A stretch of 39,315 bases of DNA from Pontibacter fetidus (GCF_010119545.1 NZ_JAAEAA010000029.1:1-39315), one strand, 5' to 3'. Counted from the stretch's first letter, positions 7,941 through 17,503 are shown. Notes: generated from the letters alone by a model not told the origin. A program made the numbers and translations.

Positions 7941-8016
7941 TACTATACGCGCATTTTTGGTTAAAAATTTTACTTGCGGGTGTTAAGTATAAAGTAAGTG
8001 CTTCAAATAAAGATAT

Positions 8017-8385
8017 TTACTTACTCAGCTTGGTACCACACCACGGGCAATAGTTAATTACCACCATCGTAGCACCACCGTTATGTACCGGTATGCCATA
8101 AAAGCCTTCATCCCATTTGTTGATGATCACTTCCGGGTCGTCGTACTTTATCTCGCCATCTTCGTCCAGGCTCTCGAAAACTTTATCTGCCATCATCATG
8201 CAGCAGTAGCTTTCGTAGTCGAAGCCTTTTGCTTTCAGCTTTTCGGCAGTGGCCCAACTATAGCAGGCTTCGTCTTCGTGTATGGCTTCTTCATAAGCTT
8301 CGTACTCTTCCGACTCCAGCACTTCCTCAGGCAACTCTTTGCCGAAAAACTTATAGTGCAGCTCTTTAAACTTTTCTAACTCCAT
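8017..8385 (-). CDS. Acidic small protein with C-terminal CPWCG motif
   Basis: A 122-residue cytoplasmic protein with a very acidic N-terminal half (about residues 18-40), a CCMMM block near residue 61, and a C-terminal YCPWCGTKLSK ending. The CC...CPWCG arrangement with HNGGATMVVINYCPWCG resembles my memory of DUF6980, a probable zinc-ribbon-like fold; this is a tentative match. It starts 3 nt after the stop of the dihydroorotase gene, so it is translationally close-coupled and in the same transcript. Function unknown. Confidence 0.75.
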   Translation of the reverse strand: MELEKFKELHYKFFGKELPEEVLESEEYEAYEEAIHEDEACYSWATAEKLKAKGFDYESYCCMMMADKVFESLDEDGEIKYDDPEVIINKWDEGFYGIPVHNGGATMVVINYCPWCGTKLSK

Positions 8386-8388
8386 ACC

Positions 8389-9723
8389 TTACCTGTCAAA
8401 CAACAGCCTCTCCCCTTTCTTGCTTTCATCAAATGCGCCATTGCTATAAGCCAGATGTCCGGAAACTATAGTTGAAACTATAGTTGAGCTAAAAGTATGG
8501 CCCTCGAAAGGCGACCAGCCACATTTATAGTAGGTATTTTCTTTGGTAACGGTGTAAGGCTTGTTTAGATCAACCAGCACCAGGTCGGCCCAGTAACCTT
8601 CCCTAATGTAACCACGCTCACGCACATTAAAAAGTATTGCCGGCGCATGCGCCATTTTCTCCACTACCTTCTCCAATGTCAGTTTGCCCTGCTTTACAAA
8701 CTCCAGCATCATCTGTAAAGAATGTTGAATTAAAGGCACACCCGATGGCGCCTGTTTATACTTGCCCTGTTTTTCTTCCCACAGGTGCGGCGCATGGTCA
8801 GTAGCAATTACATCTAGCTTATCTTCCAGCAAGCCTTTCAACAAGCCTTCTTTGTGGCGATGCTCTTTTACAGCCGGGTTACATTTTATCTGGGTGCCAA
8901 GCGTATCGTAATCTTCCTTATCAAACCAAAGGTGATGTACGCAAACTTCAGCAGTAATACGTTTCTGCTCCAAGGGAATATCATTTCTGAAAAGCTTCAG
9001 TTCTTCTTCGGTAGAGATGTGCAGGATGTGCAGGCGTGTATTGTGTTTCTCGGCCAGTTTTACGGCCAGGTAAGACGACTTAAAGCAGGCTGCTTCGTTA
9101 CGGATCTCGGGGTGACATTTTACCGGAATATCATCGCCATACTTCTCTTCGTAAATAGCCATATTGTCGCGGATGGTTTGCTCATCTTCGCAATGCACGG
9201 CAATTGGCAGTTTGGCTTTCGAGAAGATCTGCTCAAGCGTTTCGGCATTATCTACAAGCATGTTCCCCGTGGAAGAACCCATAAATATCTTGATGCCGCA
9301 AACCGTATTCGGGTTGGTTAGCAGCACCTCGGCCAGGTTATCGTTGGTGGCACCCATGTAAAAAGAGTAGTTGGCCAGCGATGTTTGTGCTGCAATTTTA
9401 TACTTGTCTTCCAGTAACTCTTGGGTTGTGGCATTAGGCACCGTGTTCGGCATCTCCATAAAAGAAGTGGTTCCGCCAGCCACAGCCGCCCTCGCTTCCG
9501 AGCCTATAGTTGCTTTGTGCGTCAGCCCCGGCTCCCGGAAGTGTACCTGGTCGTCTATCACGCCGGGCAGCAAATGCAAACCGGTTACGTCTATAGTTTC
9601 ATCAGCTTCTATAGTTAGACTTTGCCCTATCTGCGCAATGCGACCGTCTTTTACCAGCACATCGGCAGTGGTTATAGTTCCTTCGTTTACGAGTTGGGCG
9701 TTCTTTATCAGGATTGATTTCAT
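8389..9723 (-). CDS. pyrC: Dihydroorotase (class I)
   Basis: It catalyses reversible cyclisation of carbamoyl aspartate to dihydroorotate, the third step of pyrimidine synthesis. The 444-residue amidohydrolase shows PGVIDDQVHFREPG at 53-66, a candidate carboxylated Lys145 in GIKIFMGSS, His177 in AVHCED, His235 in LHILHIS and catalytic Asp309 in IATDHAPH. The canonical first metal-binding HxH reads QVH here (Gln59, His61), which I believe also occurs in other Bacteroidota homologues. The ATG at 9723 gives the usual N-terminus. It is divergent from the DEAD-box helicase gene and leads the small CPWCG gene. Gene naming follows the class I PyrC usage. Confidence 0.93.
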   Translation of the reverse strand: MKSILIKNAQLVNEGTITTADVLVKDGRIAQIGQSLTIEADETIDVTGLHLLPGVIDDQVHFREPGLTHKATIGSEARAAVAGGTTSFMEMPNTVPNATTQELLEDKYKIAAQTSLANYSFYMGATNDNLAEVLLTNPNTVCGIKIFMGSSTGNMLVDNAETLEQIFSKAKLPIAVHCEDEQTIRDNMAIYEEKYGDDIPVKCHPEIRNEAACFKSSYLAVKLAEKHNTRLHILHISTEEELKLFRNDIPLEQKRITAEVCVHHLWFDKEDYDTLGTQIKCNPAVKEHRHKEGLLKGLLEDKLDVIATDHAPHLWEEKQGKYKQAPSGVPLIQHSLQMMLEFVKQGKLTLEKVVEKMAHAPAILFNVRERGYIREGYWADLVLVDLNKPYTVTKENTYYKCGWSPFEGHTFSSTIVSTIVSGHLAYSNGAFDESKKGERLLFDR

Positions 9724-9800
9724 CTATAGTTTTATTCGTGAAACGGCTATATTATCGGCTAATATACGGATGAAATCAGGTTTTACCGCTCCTCCTACCC

Positions 9801-9838
9801 TTGCATTACCCGCTAACCATAAAATTACCGTACTTTTG
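9801..9838 (+). promoter_or_regulatory. Candidate promoter of the DEAD-box helicase gene
   Basis: A good -7 box, TACTTTTG, lies at 9831-9838, 30 nt before the start codon. The nearest TTG (9801) is 27 nt upstream, which is too far, so the -33 part is not supported. Confidence 0.45.
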
Positions 9839-9868
9839 TAAACAGATAAGAGTATAAACTATAGTACT

Positions 9869-11224
9869 ATGGCAGAAGAAGCAGAGAAAGAAGTAACCAC
9901 GTTCGAGGAATTTAAACTGAACAGGCAGTTGCTGAATGCCATTGAAGAAGCTGGCTACGAAAAGCCGACTCCCATACAATTAAAGGCAATACCGGTTATA
10001 ATGGGAGGCCACGATGTAATGGGCATTGCCCAGACCGGAACCGGTAAAACGGCTGCGTTTTTATTGCCTATCCTGATGAAGGTTAAGTACGCGCAGGGCA
10101 TGAACCCGCGTGCTATTATCCTGGCTCCTACCCGCGAACTGGCGATGCAGATCGAGGAAAACATCACTCTTCTGGGCAAGTATACCGACCTACGCCACAC
10201 GGTAATCTATGGCGGACTTGGCCCGAAAACGCAGATCGAAACTATAAATAAAGGACTCGATATACTGGTTGCCACACCCAAGCGCCTGATGGAATTATAC
10301 CTGAAAGGCGAACTGATACTGAAGGAAGTAAAAACGCTGGTGCTGGATGAAGCCGACAAGATGATGGATATGGGTTTTATGCCGCAGATCCGTCAGCTAT
10401 TGGAAGTGATACCGCGCAAACGTCAGAACCTGTTGTTCTCCGCTACGATGCACCCAAAAGTAGTAGAGTTGTCAGAAGAGTTCCTGGAGTTCCCGACGCG
10501 TATAGAAGTAACGCCGCAGGCCACACCTGTTGAGACCGTAAGCCAGACTTTGTACCAGGTACCAAACCTGCGCACTAAAATTGCCATGCTTGAGCACATC
10601 ATCCAGGATAGAGAAACGTTTAACCGCGTGATCATCTTTACCCGGAGCAAGAAAAATGCGGAGGACGTCGCTAAATTCCTGGAGCGGAAAGAATATGGTG
10701 AGGTTCGCGCTATACATGGCAACAAAGGCCAGAATACCCGCATCAACTCTATGGAAGCCTTTAAAGGTGGCGATGTGCGTTTTTTAGTGGCAACTGATGT
10801 GGCTTCGCGCGGGATAGATGTAACCATGGTGAGCCATGTGATTAATTTTGATGTGCCGTTTGTGTATGAAGACTATGTGCACCGCATTGGCCGTACCGGT
10901 CGCGCTGAAAATGTAGGGGCTGCTATAACGTTTGCTAACCCGGCTGAAATGTACCATATCCGAAAGATCGAGAACCTGATACGAATGCAAATACCAGAGC
11001 AGCCGATGCCACCGGAAGTTAAGATCCATGACATAACCTTTGAAGAGCAGCAGGCCATCGCCCGCGACATAGACCATCAGAAACGAAGCGAGAACCCCGA
11101 CTTTAAAGGTGCCTTCCATGAGAAAAAGAGCAGGCATAAATCTAATTTCGAGAAAGGCAAAAAGAAGGGCGACCCGAAAAAGTCTGGCTGGCAGAAGACC
11201 AAAAAGAAGGGAAGCAAAAGATAA
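9869..11224 (+). CDS. DEAD-box ATP-dependent RNA helicase
   Basis: This is a 451-residue RNA helicase of the RhlE/CshA type, which remodels RNA during ribosome assembly or decay. All core motifs are present in order: GYEKPTPIQ (Q motif), AQTGTGKT, PTRELAMQ, DEAD in VLDEADKMMDMGF, FSAT, ATDVASRGIDV and HRIGRTGRA. A strongly basic tail (about residues 410-451, Lys/Gly-rich) follows and probably binds RNA non-specifically. It is monocistronic with a terminator at 11263. Confidence 0.95.
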   Translation: MAEEAEKEVTTFEEFKLNRQLLNAIEEAGYEKPTPIQLKAIPVIMGGHDVMGIAQTGTGKTAAFLLPILMKVKYAQGMNPRAIILAPTRELAMQIEENITLLGKYTDLRHTVIYGGLGPKTQIETINKGLDILVATPKRLMELYLKGELILKEVKTLVLDEADKMMDMGFMPQIRQLLEVIPRKRQNLLFSATMHPKVVELSEEFLEFPTRIEVTPQATPVETVSQTLYQVPNLRTKIAMLEHIIQDRETFNRVIIFTRSKKNAEDVAKFLERKEYGEVRAIHGNKGQNTRINSMEAFKGGDVRFLVATDVASRGIDVTMVSHVINFDVPFVYEDYVHRIGRTGRAENVGAAITFANPAEMYHIRKIENLIRMQIPEQPMPPEVKIHDITFEEQQAIARDIDHQKRSENPDFKGAFHEKKSRHKSNFEKGKKKGDPKKSGWQKTKKKGSKR

Positions 11225-11262
11225 CAAACTATAGCCTTGCAACTATAGTTCTCAAAAATAAC

Positions 11263-11293
11263 AAGGGCTCCGGAGGTAAACTTCGGAGCCCTT
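11263..11293. terminator. Bidirectional terminator between convergent genes
   Basis: The stem AAGGGCTCCG/CGGAGCCCTT is followed by ATTTTAT on the plus strand and by GTTATTTTT on the minus strand. It separates the helicase gene from the convergent membrane-protein gene. Confidence 0.85.
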
Positions 11294-11317
11294 ATTTTAT
11301 AGTTTAAAATATAGTTT

Positions 11318-11770
11318 CTAGAAAAACCGGGAAGCGAAATCCCCGAATTCAAACACCATCAGGTTCAGCAGCGCACTCCAAATAACAGAGCTCCAAAGCA
11401 TATGAATAAAAATTTGCTTGCGGGGGGCACCAAACAGTGCTGCTACTACAGTGCCAACTATAGGCGTTAAAAGGATCGGGGTTAGAAAAGCTACACCTAC
11501 CACACCAAACTTGTTCCAGATGGTAACTATACGGCGGTTCTTTTTACTGAACATTGGCTTATTTTTAGCACGCTGCCGTTTAGCCCACCATTTAGATAAA
11601 GCCCTGCCTATAATAGAGAAGATAATTACAGTGGTCATCATGCCTGCAATAGTCAGTAACACGGTTTCGAAATAAGTGAGGCCAACAGCTACACCAGTTA
11701 ACGGGCCGGCAAAAAATTTCACCATACTTATTAAGTACACCGACAAATATTTCAGGATCTCTATCAACAC
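11318..11770 (-). CDS. Small integral membrane protein (Sm_multidrug_ex-like)
   Basis: A 150-residue inner-membrane protein with about three or four hydrophobic segments (near 10-30, 35-58, 87-112 and 120-143) and a basic cytoplasmic loop (about 59-82). The pattern of the second half, with GVVGVAFLTPILLTPIVGT followed by a small-residue LFGAPRK turn, resembles the small multidrug export / SNARE-associated group, but I hold that loosely and propose no substrate. The frame starts at a GTG (11770); the next ATG is at 11725 and cannot be excluded. Confidence 0.65.
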   Translation of the reverse strand: MLIEILKYLSVYLISMVKFFAGPLTGVAVGLTYFETVLLTIAGMMTTVIIFSIIGRALSKWWAKRQRAKNKPMFSKKNRRIVTIWNKFGVVGVAFLTPILLTPIVGTVVAALFGAPRKQIFIHMLWSSVIWSALLNLMVFEFGDFASRFF

Positions 11771-11954
11771 GCTGCTATCTTCTTAAATTGTACTCTTGTT
11801 TAAGCTAATTACTTTTCTTAAAATATACGCTATATATTAAAAATATATGTAGCACTTTTCGAATAATATAACTGTACTTTAAATTAACTATAATCGTAAT
11901 AAGCAACTGAGTAACAGACCATTCCAGTCTATAGTTCAGCTGGCTTATCTATTC

Positions 11955-12611
11955 TTATATCTTCGGCCCAAACGCCAGGTCGCCGGCATCGCCTAAACCA
12001 GGCACTATGTAAGATTTTTCGTTCAGGTGGTCGTCCAGGGCGCCAAGCCATATAGTTGCTTCTGGTATTTCCTGCTGCACATACTTTACTCCTTCCGGCG
12101 AGGCAATTACTGCTGCCACATGTACCTGAATTGGTTTACCGTGCTTTAACATTCCTTTATAAGCTTTCACCAACGATTTGCCGGTGGCCAGCATCGGGTC
12201 AGCCAGTATCAATATTTTATCGTGCAGGTCTGTAGATGCCAGGTATTCCATATTGATCTGCAGCTCTGTGTTCTCCTCTTCCACGCGGTAAGCACCCACA
12301 AACGTACTATAGGCCTTGTCAAAATAATTCAGCATGCCATTATATAGCGGCAAACCAGCCCGAAGTATAGTTGCCAGCACCGGCTGTGCCGTAAGCAACT
12401 GGGTTTGGGTTTGGGCCAGCGGCGTGGTTATACCGGCTGTAGTATATGGCAATGTCTTCGATATCTCGTATGCCAGCAGTTCGCCCAACCTTTCCAGGTT
12501 TCTGCGGAAACGCAGGCTGTCGTGTTGTATAGTTACATCTCGCAGTTCGGCTACAAAATGGTTGGCCAGCGAAGGCGTTGCTGTAAGGATATGCAGGTTT
12601 CTGTGGTGCAT
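11955..12611 (-). CDS. upp: Uracil phosphoribosyltransferase
   Basis: Upp converts uracil and PRPP to UMP in pyrimidine salvage. The 218-residue product carries the PRPP-binding block ADPMLATGKSL near residue 138 and ends with PGLGDAGDLAFGPK, the uracil-binding C-terminus of the family. The frame continues a few codons to a TTG at 12620, but the ATG at 12611 is preferred. It has its own promoter and is divergent from the outer-membrane barrel gene. Together with PyrC it gives the cell both de novo and salvage pyrimidine routes in this window. Confidence 0.96.
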   Translation of the reverse strand: MHHRNLHILTATPSLANHFVAELRDVTIQHDSLRFRRNLERLGELLAYEISKTLPYTTAGITTPLAQTQTQLLTAQPVLATILRAGLPLYNGMLNYFDKAYSTFVGAYRVEEENTELQINMEYLASTDLHDKILILADPMLATGKSLVKAYKGMLKHGKPIQVHVAAVIASPEGVKYVQQEIPEATIWLGALDDHLNEKSYIVPGLGDAGDLAFGPKI

Positions 12612-12632
12612 GCTTTCCAAAATTTTACCCGC

Positions 12633-12662
12633 TAAAGATACAGAAGTGCCGCCGCCTCACAA
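12633..12662 (-). promoter_or_regulatory. Promoter of upp
   Basis: The minus-strand -7 box TATCTTTA (12640 to 12633) differs from consensus only at the last base and is exactly 19 nt from a -33 TTG (12662 to 12660). It lies 21 nt upstream of the start codon. Confidence 0.72.
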
Positions 12663-12842
12663 TCGCTCCAACCATAAATTTATAGTTTATGCTTTCAGCC
12701 CTGCCCATCTACATTGTTAACTATAAACGACGGCGCAGGCCAATCCTGTATATTTTCTATCATAACAGAACAAAATCATACAAAAGCAGTAAATTCGGCT
12801 TTCAAGATATTGCATCTTTACACGTACCTCTACCGATAAAAC

Positions 12843-14534
12843 ATGAAACACATCGCATGTTTGCTATTGATGCTGCTTGGCTTAGCCAGTAGCACAACCC
12901 TGCAAGCCCAGGACACCTACGTACCTTACGACCCGGATATTTACAGACTGATAGACCGCTACCAGATTTTGTATGGAAATGAGCCGAACGGTAATCAGCA
13001 ACAAGGTTTGCACCCTGCCGTGCGCCCTTATGGTAGAAAAGATGTAGCAGAGCTGGCCGAGATCAGCGCTAGAAATACCCAGACCACTGTAGATAAGTTT
13101 AATACTGATTACCTGCTGAACGACAACTGGAATTACACCACCCAGGAAAACAACACCAGCGCACGTCCTATATTTAACAGGTTTTACGAGAACCAGACCG
13201 ACCTTTACCACTACGAGGGCCGAGATTTTACATTACGTGTAAGCCCTGTATTGCACCTGGAGCTTGGCAAAGATAACCAGTCGGATGGCATACGATACAC
13301 CAACACACGGGGCGTACAGGTAGAAGGCGTAATTGATGACAGGTTAAGTTTTTACACATTTATAGCGGAGACGCAGGTTAAGTTTCCGGAGTATGTGAAC
13401 AGGCGCATCGTACAGGAAAATGTAGTGCCACACGAGGGATGGTGGAAGCGTTTTAAAGGCGATGGCTACGATTTTTTGAATGCCCGTGGCTACCTGAACT
13501 ATAACCTGACCAAACATGTGGAGATACAGCTGGGCCACGACCGCCATTTTATTGGCAACGGCTACCGCTCGCTTATTTACTCCGATTATGCACCGCCGTC
13601 TTTCTTCCTTAAACTGAATACCCAGGTCTGGCGCATCCACTATATGAACCTGTTCCAGGAACTTACTGCCAAGTACAGACGCCTGTCGCAGGATGTGTTG
13701 TTTGATAAAAAGTACATGGCTTTTCATCGCCTGGTCGTGCAGGTAACTGACAACTTTGATTTGGGCATTTCGGAAACAGTAATTTTTGGAAGAAGAAAAG
13801 GTCGTTTTGAATTGCAGTACCTCAACCCGATTATTTTTTATAGAAGTATAGAACAGGCTATTGGTAGCGAAGACAACGTAACTTTGGCAGCTGATTTTAG
13901 GTGGAATATCTGGAACCGCGTGCAACTATATGGACAATTGATGCTGGATGAGTTTTTGTTGAACGAAGTAAAAGCAGGCAATGGCTGGTGGGCTAACAAA
14001 CAGGCCGGACAGATCGGAGCGAAATACATTAATGCTCTTGGCGTAAATAACCTGGACTTGCAGGGCGAGCTAAACATCATCAGGCCATATACCTATCAGC
14101 ATCTCGACAACTATAGAAACCTGCAGCACTTTAACCAACCGCTGGCGCACCCAACCGGAGCAAACCTGTACGAACTGATCGGGGTTGTGCGCTACCAGCC
14201 CTTGCCAAGGTTAAACCTTACGGGCAAAGCTATCTATACCAAGTTTGGGCAAGACGAATATTCGGCGACGGATACTATAAACTGGGGTGGCAACGTAAAC
14301 CTGCCTTACACTTTACGCCCAACCGACTACGGCCACAAAATAGCGCAAGGCAATACTACTAACCAACTACACTTAGACCTGACTGCCAGTTTCCAGCTAC
14401 GCCACAATGTATTTGTTGATCTGAAGCAGATAATCCGAAGAACGGACGCAGAAATTAACAGTATGGATCTGAATACCACCTTATCATCCGTAGCTTTCCG
14501 CTGGAATATTCCGCAGCGACTTCACGAGTTTTAA
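12843..14534 (+). CDS. Outer-membrane beta-barrel, Wzi/RemB-like
   Basis: A 563-residue exported protein with a signal peptide (residues 1-22, cleavage likely after LQAQ) followed by alternating amphipathic strands and aromatic girdle residues typical of a large outer-membrane barrel. Segments such as QLGHDRHFIGNGYRSLIYSD and the terminal strand VAFRWNIPQRLHEF resemble my memory of the capsule-assembly Wzi family, which in Bacteroidota includes the gliding-motility protein RemB. A role in surface polysaccharide attachment or motility is an inference. It is monocistronic. Confidence 0.72.
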   Translation: MKHIACLLLMLLGLASSTTLQAQDTYVPYDPDIYRLIDRYQILYGNEPNGNQQQGLHPAVRPYGRKDVAELAEISARNTQTTVDKFNTDYLLNDNWNYTTQENNTSARPIFNRFYENQTDLYHYEGRDFTLRVSPVLHLELGKDNQSDGIRYTNTRGVQVEGVIDDRLSFYTFIAETQVKFPEYVNRRIVQENVVPHEGWWKRFKGDGYDFLNARGYLNYNLTKHVEIQLGHDRHFIGNGYRSLIYSDYAPPSFFLKLNTQVWRIHYMNLFQELTAKYRRLSQDVLFDKKYMAFHRLVVQVTDNFDLGISETVIFGRRKGRFELQYLNPIIFYRSIEQAIGSEDNVTLAADFRWNIWNRVQLYGQLMLDEFLLNEVKAGNGWWANKQAGQIGAKYINALGVNNLDLQGELNIIRPYTYQHLDNYRNLQHFNQPLAHPTGANLYELIGVVRYQPLPRLNLTGKAIYTKFGQDEYSATDTINWGGNVNLPYTLRPTDYGHKIAQGNTTNQLHLDLTASFQLRHNVFVDLKQIIRRTDAEINSMDLNTTLSSVAFRWNIPQRLHEF

Positions 14535-14551
14535 GATCAACTATAGAAACA

Positions 14552-14589
14552 AAAACGGCTATACTTGTTTTAGCAGGTATAGCCGTTTT
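14552..14589. terminator. Bidirectional terminator between convergent genes
   Basis: Perfect 13-bp stem AAAACGGCTATAC/GTATAGCCGTTTT. T residues follow on both strands. It ends 2 nt before the stop of the leftward glycosyltransferase gene. Confidence 0.85.
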
Positions 14590-14591
14590 GC

Positions 14592-15419
14592 TTATCGAGG
14601 GAGGTCTTTCTGTAAGATTTCCCGTTCCTTATCTGTCCATTTATCCTTAAGAGGAATTATATTAGCTGCATCTGCAAAAACCGGTTCCTTTTTTATATTC
14701 GACCCTAAGGTTATCCGGATGAAGTGATGATTGAAAACGCCCAGCGCTACATGGACCGGCTTTATATCTCCATAATCTATACTTCGCTTTTTGCTCCGGA
14801 AGTATAAATCCCAGTCGGCAGCTTGTATGCGCTCATCCCAAAAACCTACTTTATCCAAAGCGCTGCGCTTCATTATTACGGAGTTACCTAAAAAGCCCTC
14901 AATCACATCGGTGCCATAATTTGCGTAGCGCTTTTCATTAAACTTCTCCCAGTTGCCATACATCAGTTTTACCATTAGCCTGAACGTGAAATCGTTTTTG
15001 GCAACGTATCCTACAAAGTTTTTAATGGCTTTCCAGCGGCGGTGCAGTTTGCGAGTTGCTTTTGGTGTTTCGGCTCGCTCTATGCCAGCGGGCGTGGCGA
15101 TCTCCAGGCCGTGTGCATCCATTGCCTCCAATAGCTTTTTATCCCAGTGCGGGGCAACTATAATATCGTTGTTCAGAAAAGCGAACACATCATACTTGGC
15201 AGCTCTGATGCCCTGGTTCTGGCAATAAGGGTACGAAAAATTCTGGCTGTTTTCGATTACGGTGGCACCTATACTTTTATAATACTCGCGGCTGCCATCA
15301 GTAGAGTTGTTGTCAACTATAATCAGCTCGTAAGTATGGTAAGTATACTTTTGCAGGTGCTCCACAAAAATCTTGTTAATGGCTAACTGGTTATGCACCG
15401 CCACGATGATACTTATCAT
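14592..15419 (-). CDS. Glycosyltransferase family 2
   Basis: A 275-residue soluble GT-A enzyme transferring a sugar from a nucleotide donor, probably in envelope polysaccharide synthesis. It begins with the typical MISIIVAVHNQ strand, then ELIIVDNNSTDGS (about 32-44), and the metal-binding NND of AFLNNDIIVAP near residue 88. A later block, EGFLGNSVIMKRSALDKVGF, matches the acceptor-side region of rhamnosyl- and similar transferases. The specific sugar is not readable. It stands alone between a barrel gene and the divergent ABC exporter. Confidence 0.88.
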   Translation of the reverse strand: MISIIVAVHNQLAINKIFVEHLQKYTYHTYELIIVDNNSTDGSREYYKSIGATVIENSQNFSYPYCQNQGIRAAKYDVFAFLNNDIIVAPHWDKKLLEAMDAHGLEIATPAGIERAETPKATRKLHRRWKAIKNFVGYVAKNDFTFRLMVKLMYGNWEKFNEKRYANYGTDVIEGFLGNSVIMKRSALDKVGFWDERIQAADWDLYFRSKKRSIDYGDIKPVHVALGVFNHHFIRITLGSNIKKEPVFADAANIIPLKDKWTDKEREILQKDLPR

Positions 15420-15447
15420 AAATGCCTGGTTATAGTTAATCTGGAGT

Positions 15448-15456
15448 GCAAAAGTA
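15448..15456 (-). promoter_or_regulatory. Promoter -7 box of the GT2 gene
   Basis: Minus-strand TACTTTTGCACTCC, with the extended downstream CACTC seen at other promoters here. No TTG stands at the right distance upstream, so only the -7 part is supported. The leader would be about 20 nt. Confidence 0.5.
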
Positions 15457-15549
15457 GTAAAACCGGCTGATATACATGGGCTGAAAGTATAAACCGTGGG
15501 CTAAACGCTAATTAATTAGTAACTTGCGGCCGTTTTTTATTAATCCCTG

Positions 15550-17373
15550 ATGAAGATTTTTTTCAGATTACTTGCATTTGCAAAACCATATAGCCGTTAC
15601 GTACCATCGTATGCAATTTTGGCGTTGCTTGCAGTTGTTTTCGGCCTTTTAAATTTCACGCTGCTTATTCCGCTGCTAAATGTGCTGTTCGATACCGCTC
15701 CGGCCAAGCAGCCCGTAGAGCCAACATTTGCCCTTAATATAGATTACTTTAAACAGCTTTTTGATTACTGGTTCTATAGTATCCGCTTTGAATATGGCGC
15801 AAAAGGAGCCCTGCAGTTTGTTTGCGGCATTATACTGGTATCGGTTTTCCTGGCTAACCTGTTTAAGTATCTGTCGCAGCGTGTGATGACGGATATGCGA
15901 ACTGCCGTAGTGCGCAATGTGCGCCATGCGCTGTTCGAGAAAATGACCCAGTTGGATATCGATTTCTTTAACAAGCGCCGCAAAGGAGACCTGCTTTCCA
16001 GCCTTTCCAGCGACGTGATAGAGATCGAATCATCTATAGTTAGCTCGGTGCAGGTGGTGTTCCGGGAGCCGCTGATGCTGGTAGGTTATGTAGTGTTGCT
16101 GTTTATGATGTCGGTGGAGCTGACTTTGTTTACGATGCTGGTACTGCCTGTTTCCGGTTTTGTGATTGCCACTATCTCTAAAAAACTGCGCCGCGATGCC
16201 AAGCGTGGACAGGCCTTGCTGGGCAATATCCTGAGCGCGATGGAAGAAACTATTTCCGGTAACCGCATCGTGAAAGGTTTTAACGCCGAAGCTTACGTGC
16301 AGGAAAAGTTTGACAAGGAGAATAATATGTACCGCAAGGTATTAAAGTCAGTATTCAACAAAAAAGAGCTGGCCTCTCCGGTTTCAGAATTTTTGGGTGT
16401 AACGGTAGTTGCAGGCATCCTTTTATACGGTGGCCAGCTGGTGCTCGAAAACCGCTCTGACCTGAGTGCATCCGAGTTCCTGACTTACATTATACTTTAT
16501 TCCCAGATACTGGTGCCTGCCAAAAATATCTCCAATGCTTTTACAAGTATACAGCGTGGTATTGCGTCGGGCGAGCGTGTGTTGGGCATCATCGATCATC
16601 CGATAGAAATAAAAGAAAAACAGAATGCGATACCTGTACCGGAGTTTAACGAAAGCGTGGAGTACCGAAATGTAGAGTTCAACTATGGCGATGACAAAGT
16701 GCTGGATGGGGTGTCGTTCTCGCTGGATAAAGGAAAGATCATTGCACTGGTTGGTCCGTCGGGTTCGGGTAAATCAACTATAGTTGACCTGTTGCCACGC
16801 TTTTATGACGTAGTTGGTGGGCAGATATTGATTGACGGAAAAGATATCCGGGATGTGAAGTTGCAAGACCTGCGCAGCCATATGGGTATTGTAACCCAGG
16901 AGTCTATCCTCTTTAACGATACCATCTTCAACAACATTGCCTTTAACAAAACCGACGCCACCGAAGAAGAAGTAATTGCAGCAGCCAAAGTAGCTAATGC
17001 GCACGAGTTTATCATGGAAACGCCAAACGGTTACCAGACCATGATCGGCGACAGGGGCAGCAGGTTATCGGGTGGGCAGCGCCAGCGACTTAACATAGCA
17101 CGGGCTATACTTAAAAACCCGGCAATACTTATTCTGGATGAAGCTACATCGGCATTGGATACAGAATCGGAGAAATTGGTACAGGAGGCATTAACCAACC
17201 TAATGCGCAACCGCACTTCTATCGTTATCGCACACCGATTAAGTACCATTCAGCATGCTGATGAAATATTGGTATTACAGAAAGGCAAAGTAGTAGAGCG
17301 CGGCACGCACGACCAACTATTACTAACCAGCGGCTTATATGCTAAATTAACCCAGATGCAATTGGTGCAATAA
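15550..17373 (+). CDS. ABC exporter, MsbA-like (fused permease-ATPase)
   Basis: A 607-residue half-transporter of type IV ABC exporter architecture. The membrane domain (1-330) has about six hydrophobic segments. The nucleotide-binding domain carries Walker A GPSGSGKST at 402-410, the signature LSGGQ at 506-510 and Walker B plus D-loop ILDEATSALD near 528-537. As a homodimer it probably flips a lipid or lipid-linked substrate; lipid A core is plausible by similarity to MsbA, but multidrug exporters look alike. It is upstream of a small membrane gene and gmhA on the same strand. Confidence 0.9.
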   Translation: MKIFFRLLAFAKPYSRYVPSYAILALLAVVFGLLNFTLLIPLLNVLFDTAPAKQPVEPTFALNIDYFKQLFDYWFYSIRFEYGAKGALQFVCGIILVSVFLANLFKYLSQRVMTDMRTAVVRNVRHALFEKMTQLDIDFFNKRRKGDLLSSLSSDVIEIESSIVSSVQVVFREPLMLVGYVVLLFMMSVELTLFTMLVLPVSGFVIATISKKLRRDAKRGQALLGNILSAMEETISGNRIVKGFNAEAYVQEKFDKENNMYRKVLKSVFNKKELASPVSEFLGVTVVAGILLYGGQLVLENRSDLSASEFLTYIILYSQILVPAKNISNAFTSIQRGIASGERVLGIIDHPIEIKEKQNAIPVPEFNESVEYRNVEFNYGDDKVLDGVSFSLDKGKIIALVGPSGSGKSTIVDLLPRFYDVVGGQILIDGKDIRDVKLQDLRSHMGIVTQESILFNDTIFNNIAFNKTDATEEEVIAAAKVANAHEFIMETPNGYQTMIGDRGSRLSGGQRQRLNIARAILKNPAILILDEATSALDTESEKLVQEALTNLMRNRTSIVIAHRLSTIQHADEILVLQKGKVVERGTHDQLLLTSGLYAKLTQMQLVQ

Positions 17374-17503
17374 CGGAATAATAGTATAATCAGGCATATA
17401 ACATTGCCTTTTTGCATGAATCGTGCAACAGGTATTTTAAAATAACAATATCTTTTTTTAGATTTAGTGAGACTTGTTGTTATACCTAAAACCACCCTAA
17501 AGC

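Noticed and set aside
10784..11242. Minus-strand frame opposite the helicase gene
   Set aside because: It mirrors the helicase coding sequence, whose own motifs are complete, and shows no independent features.
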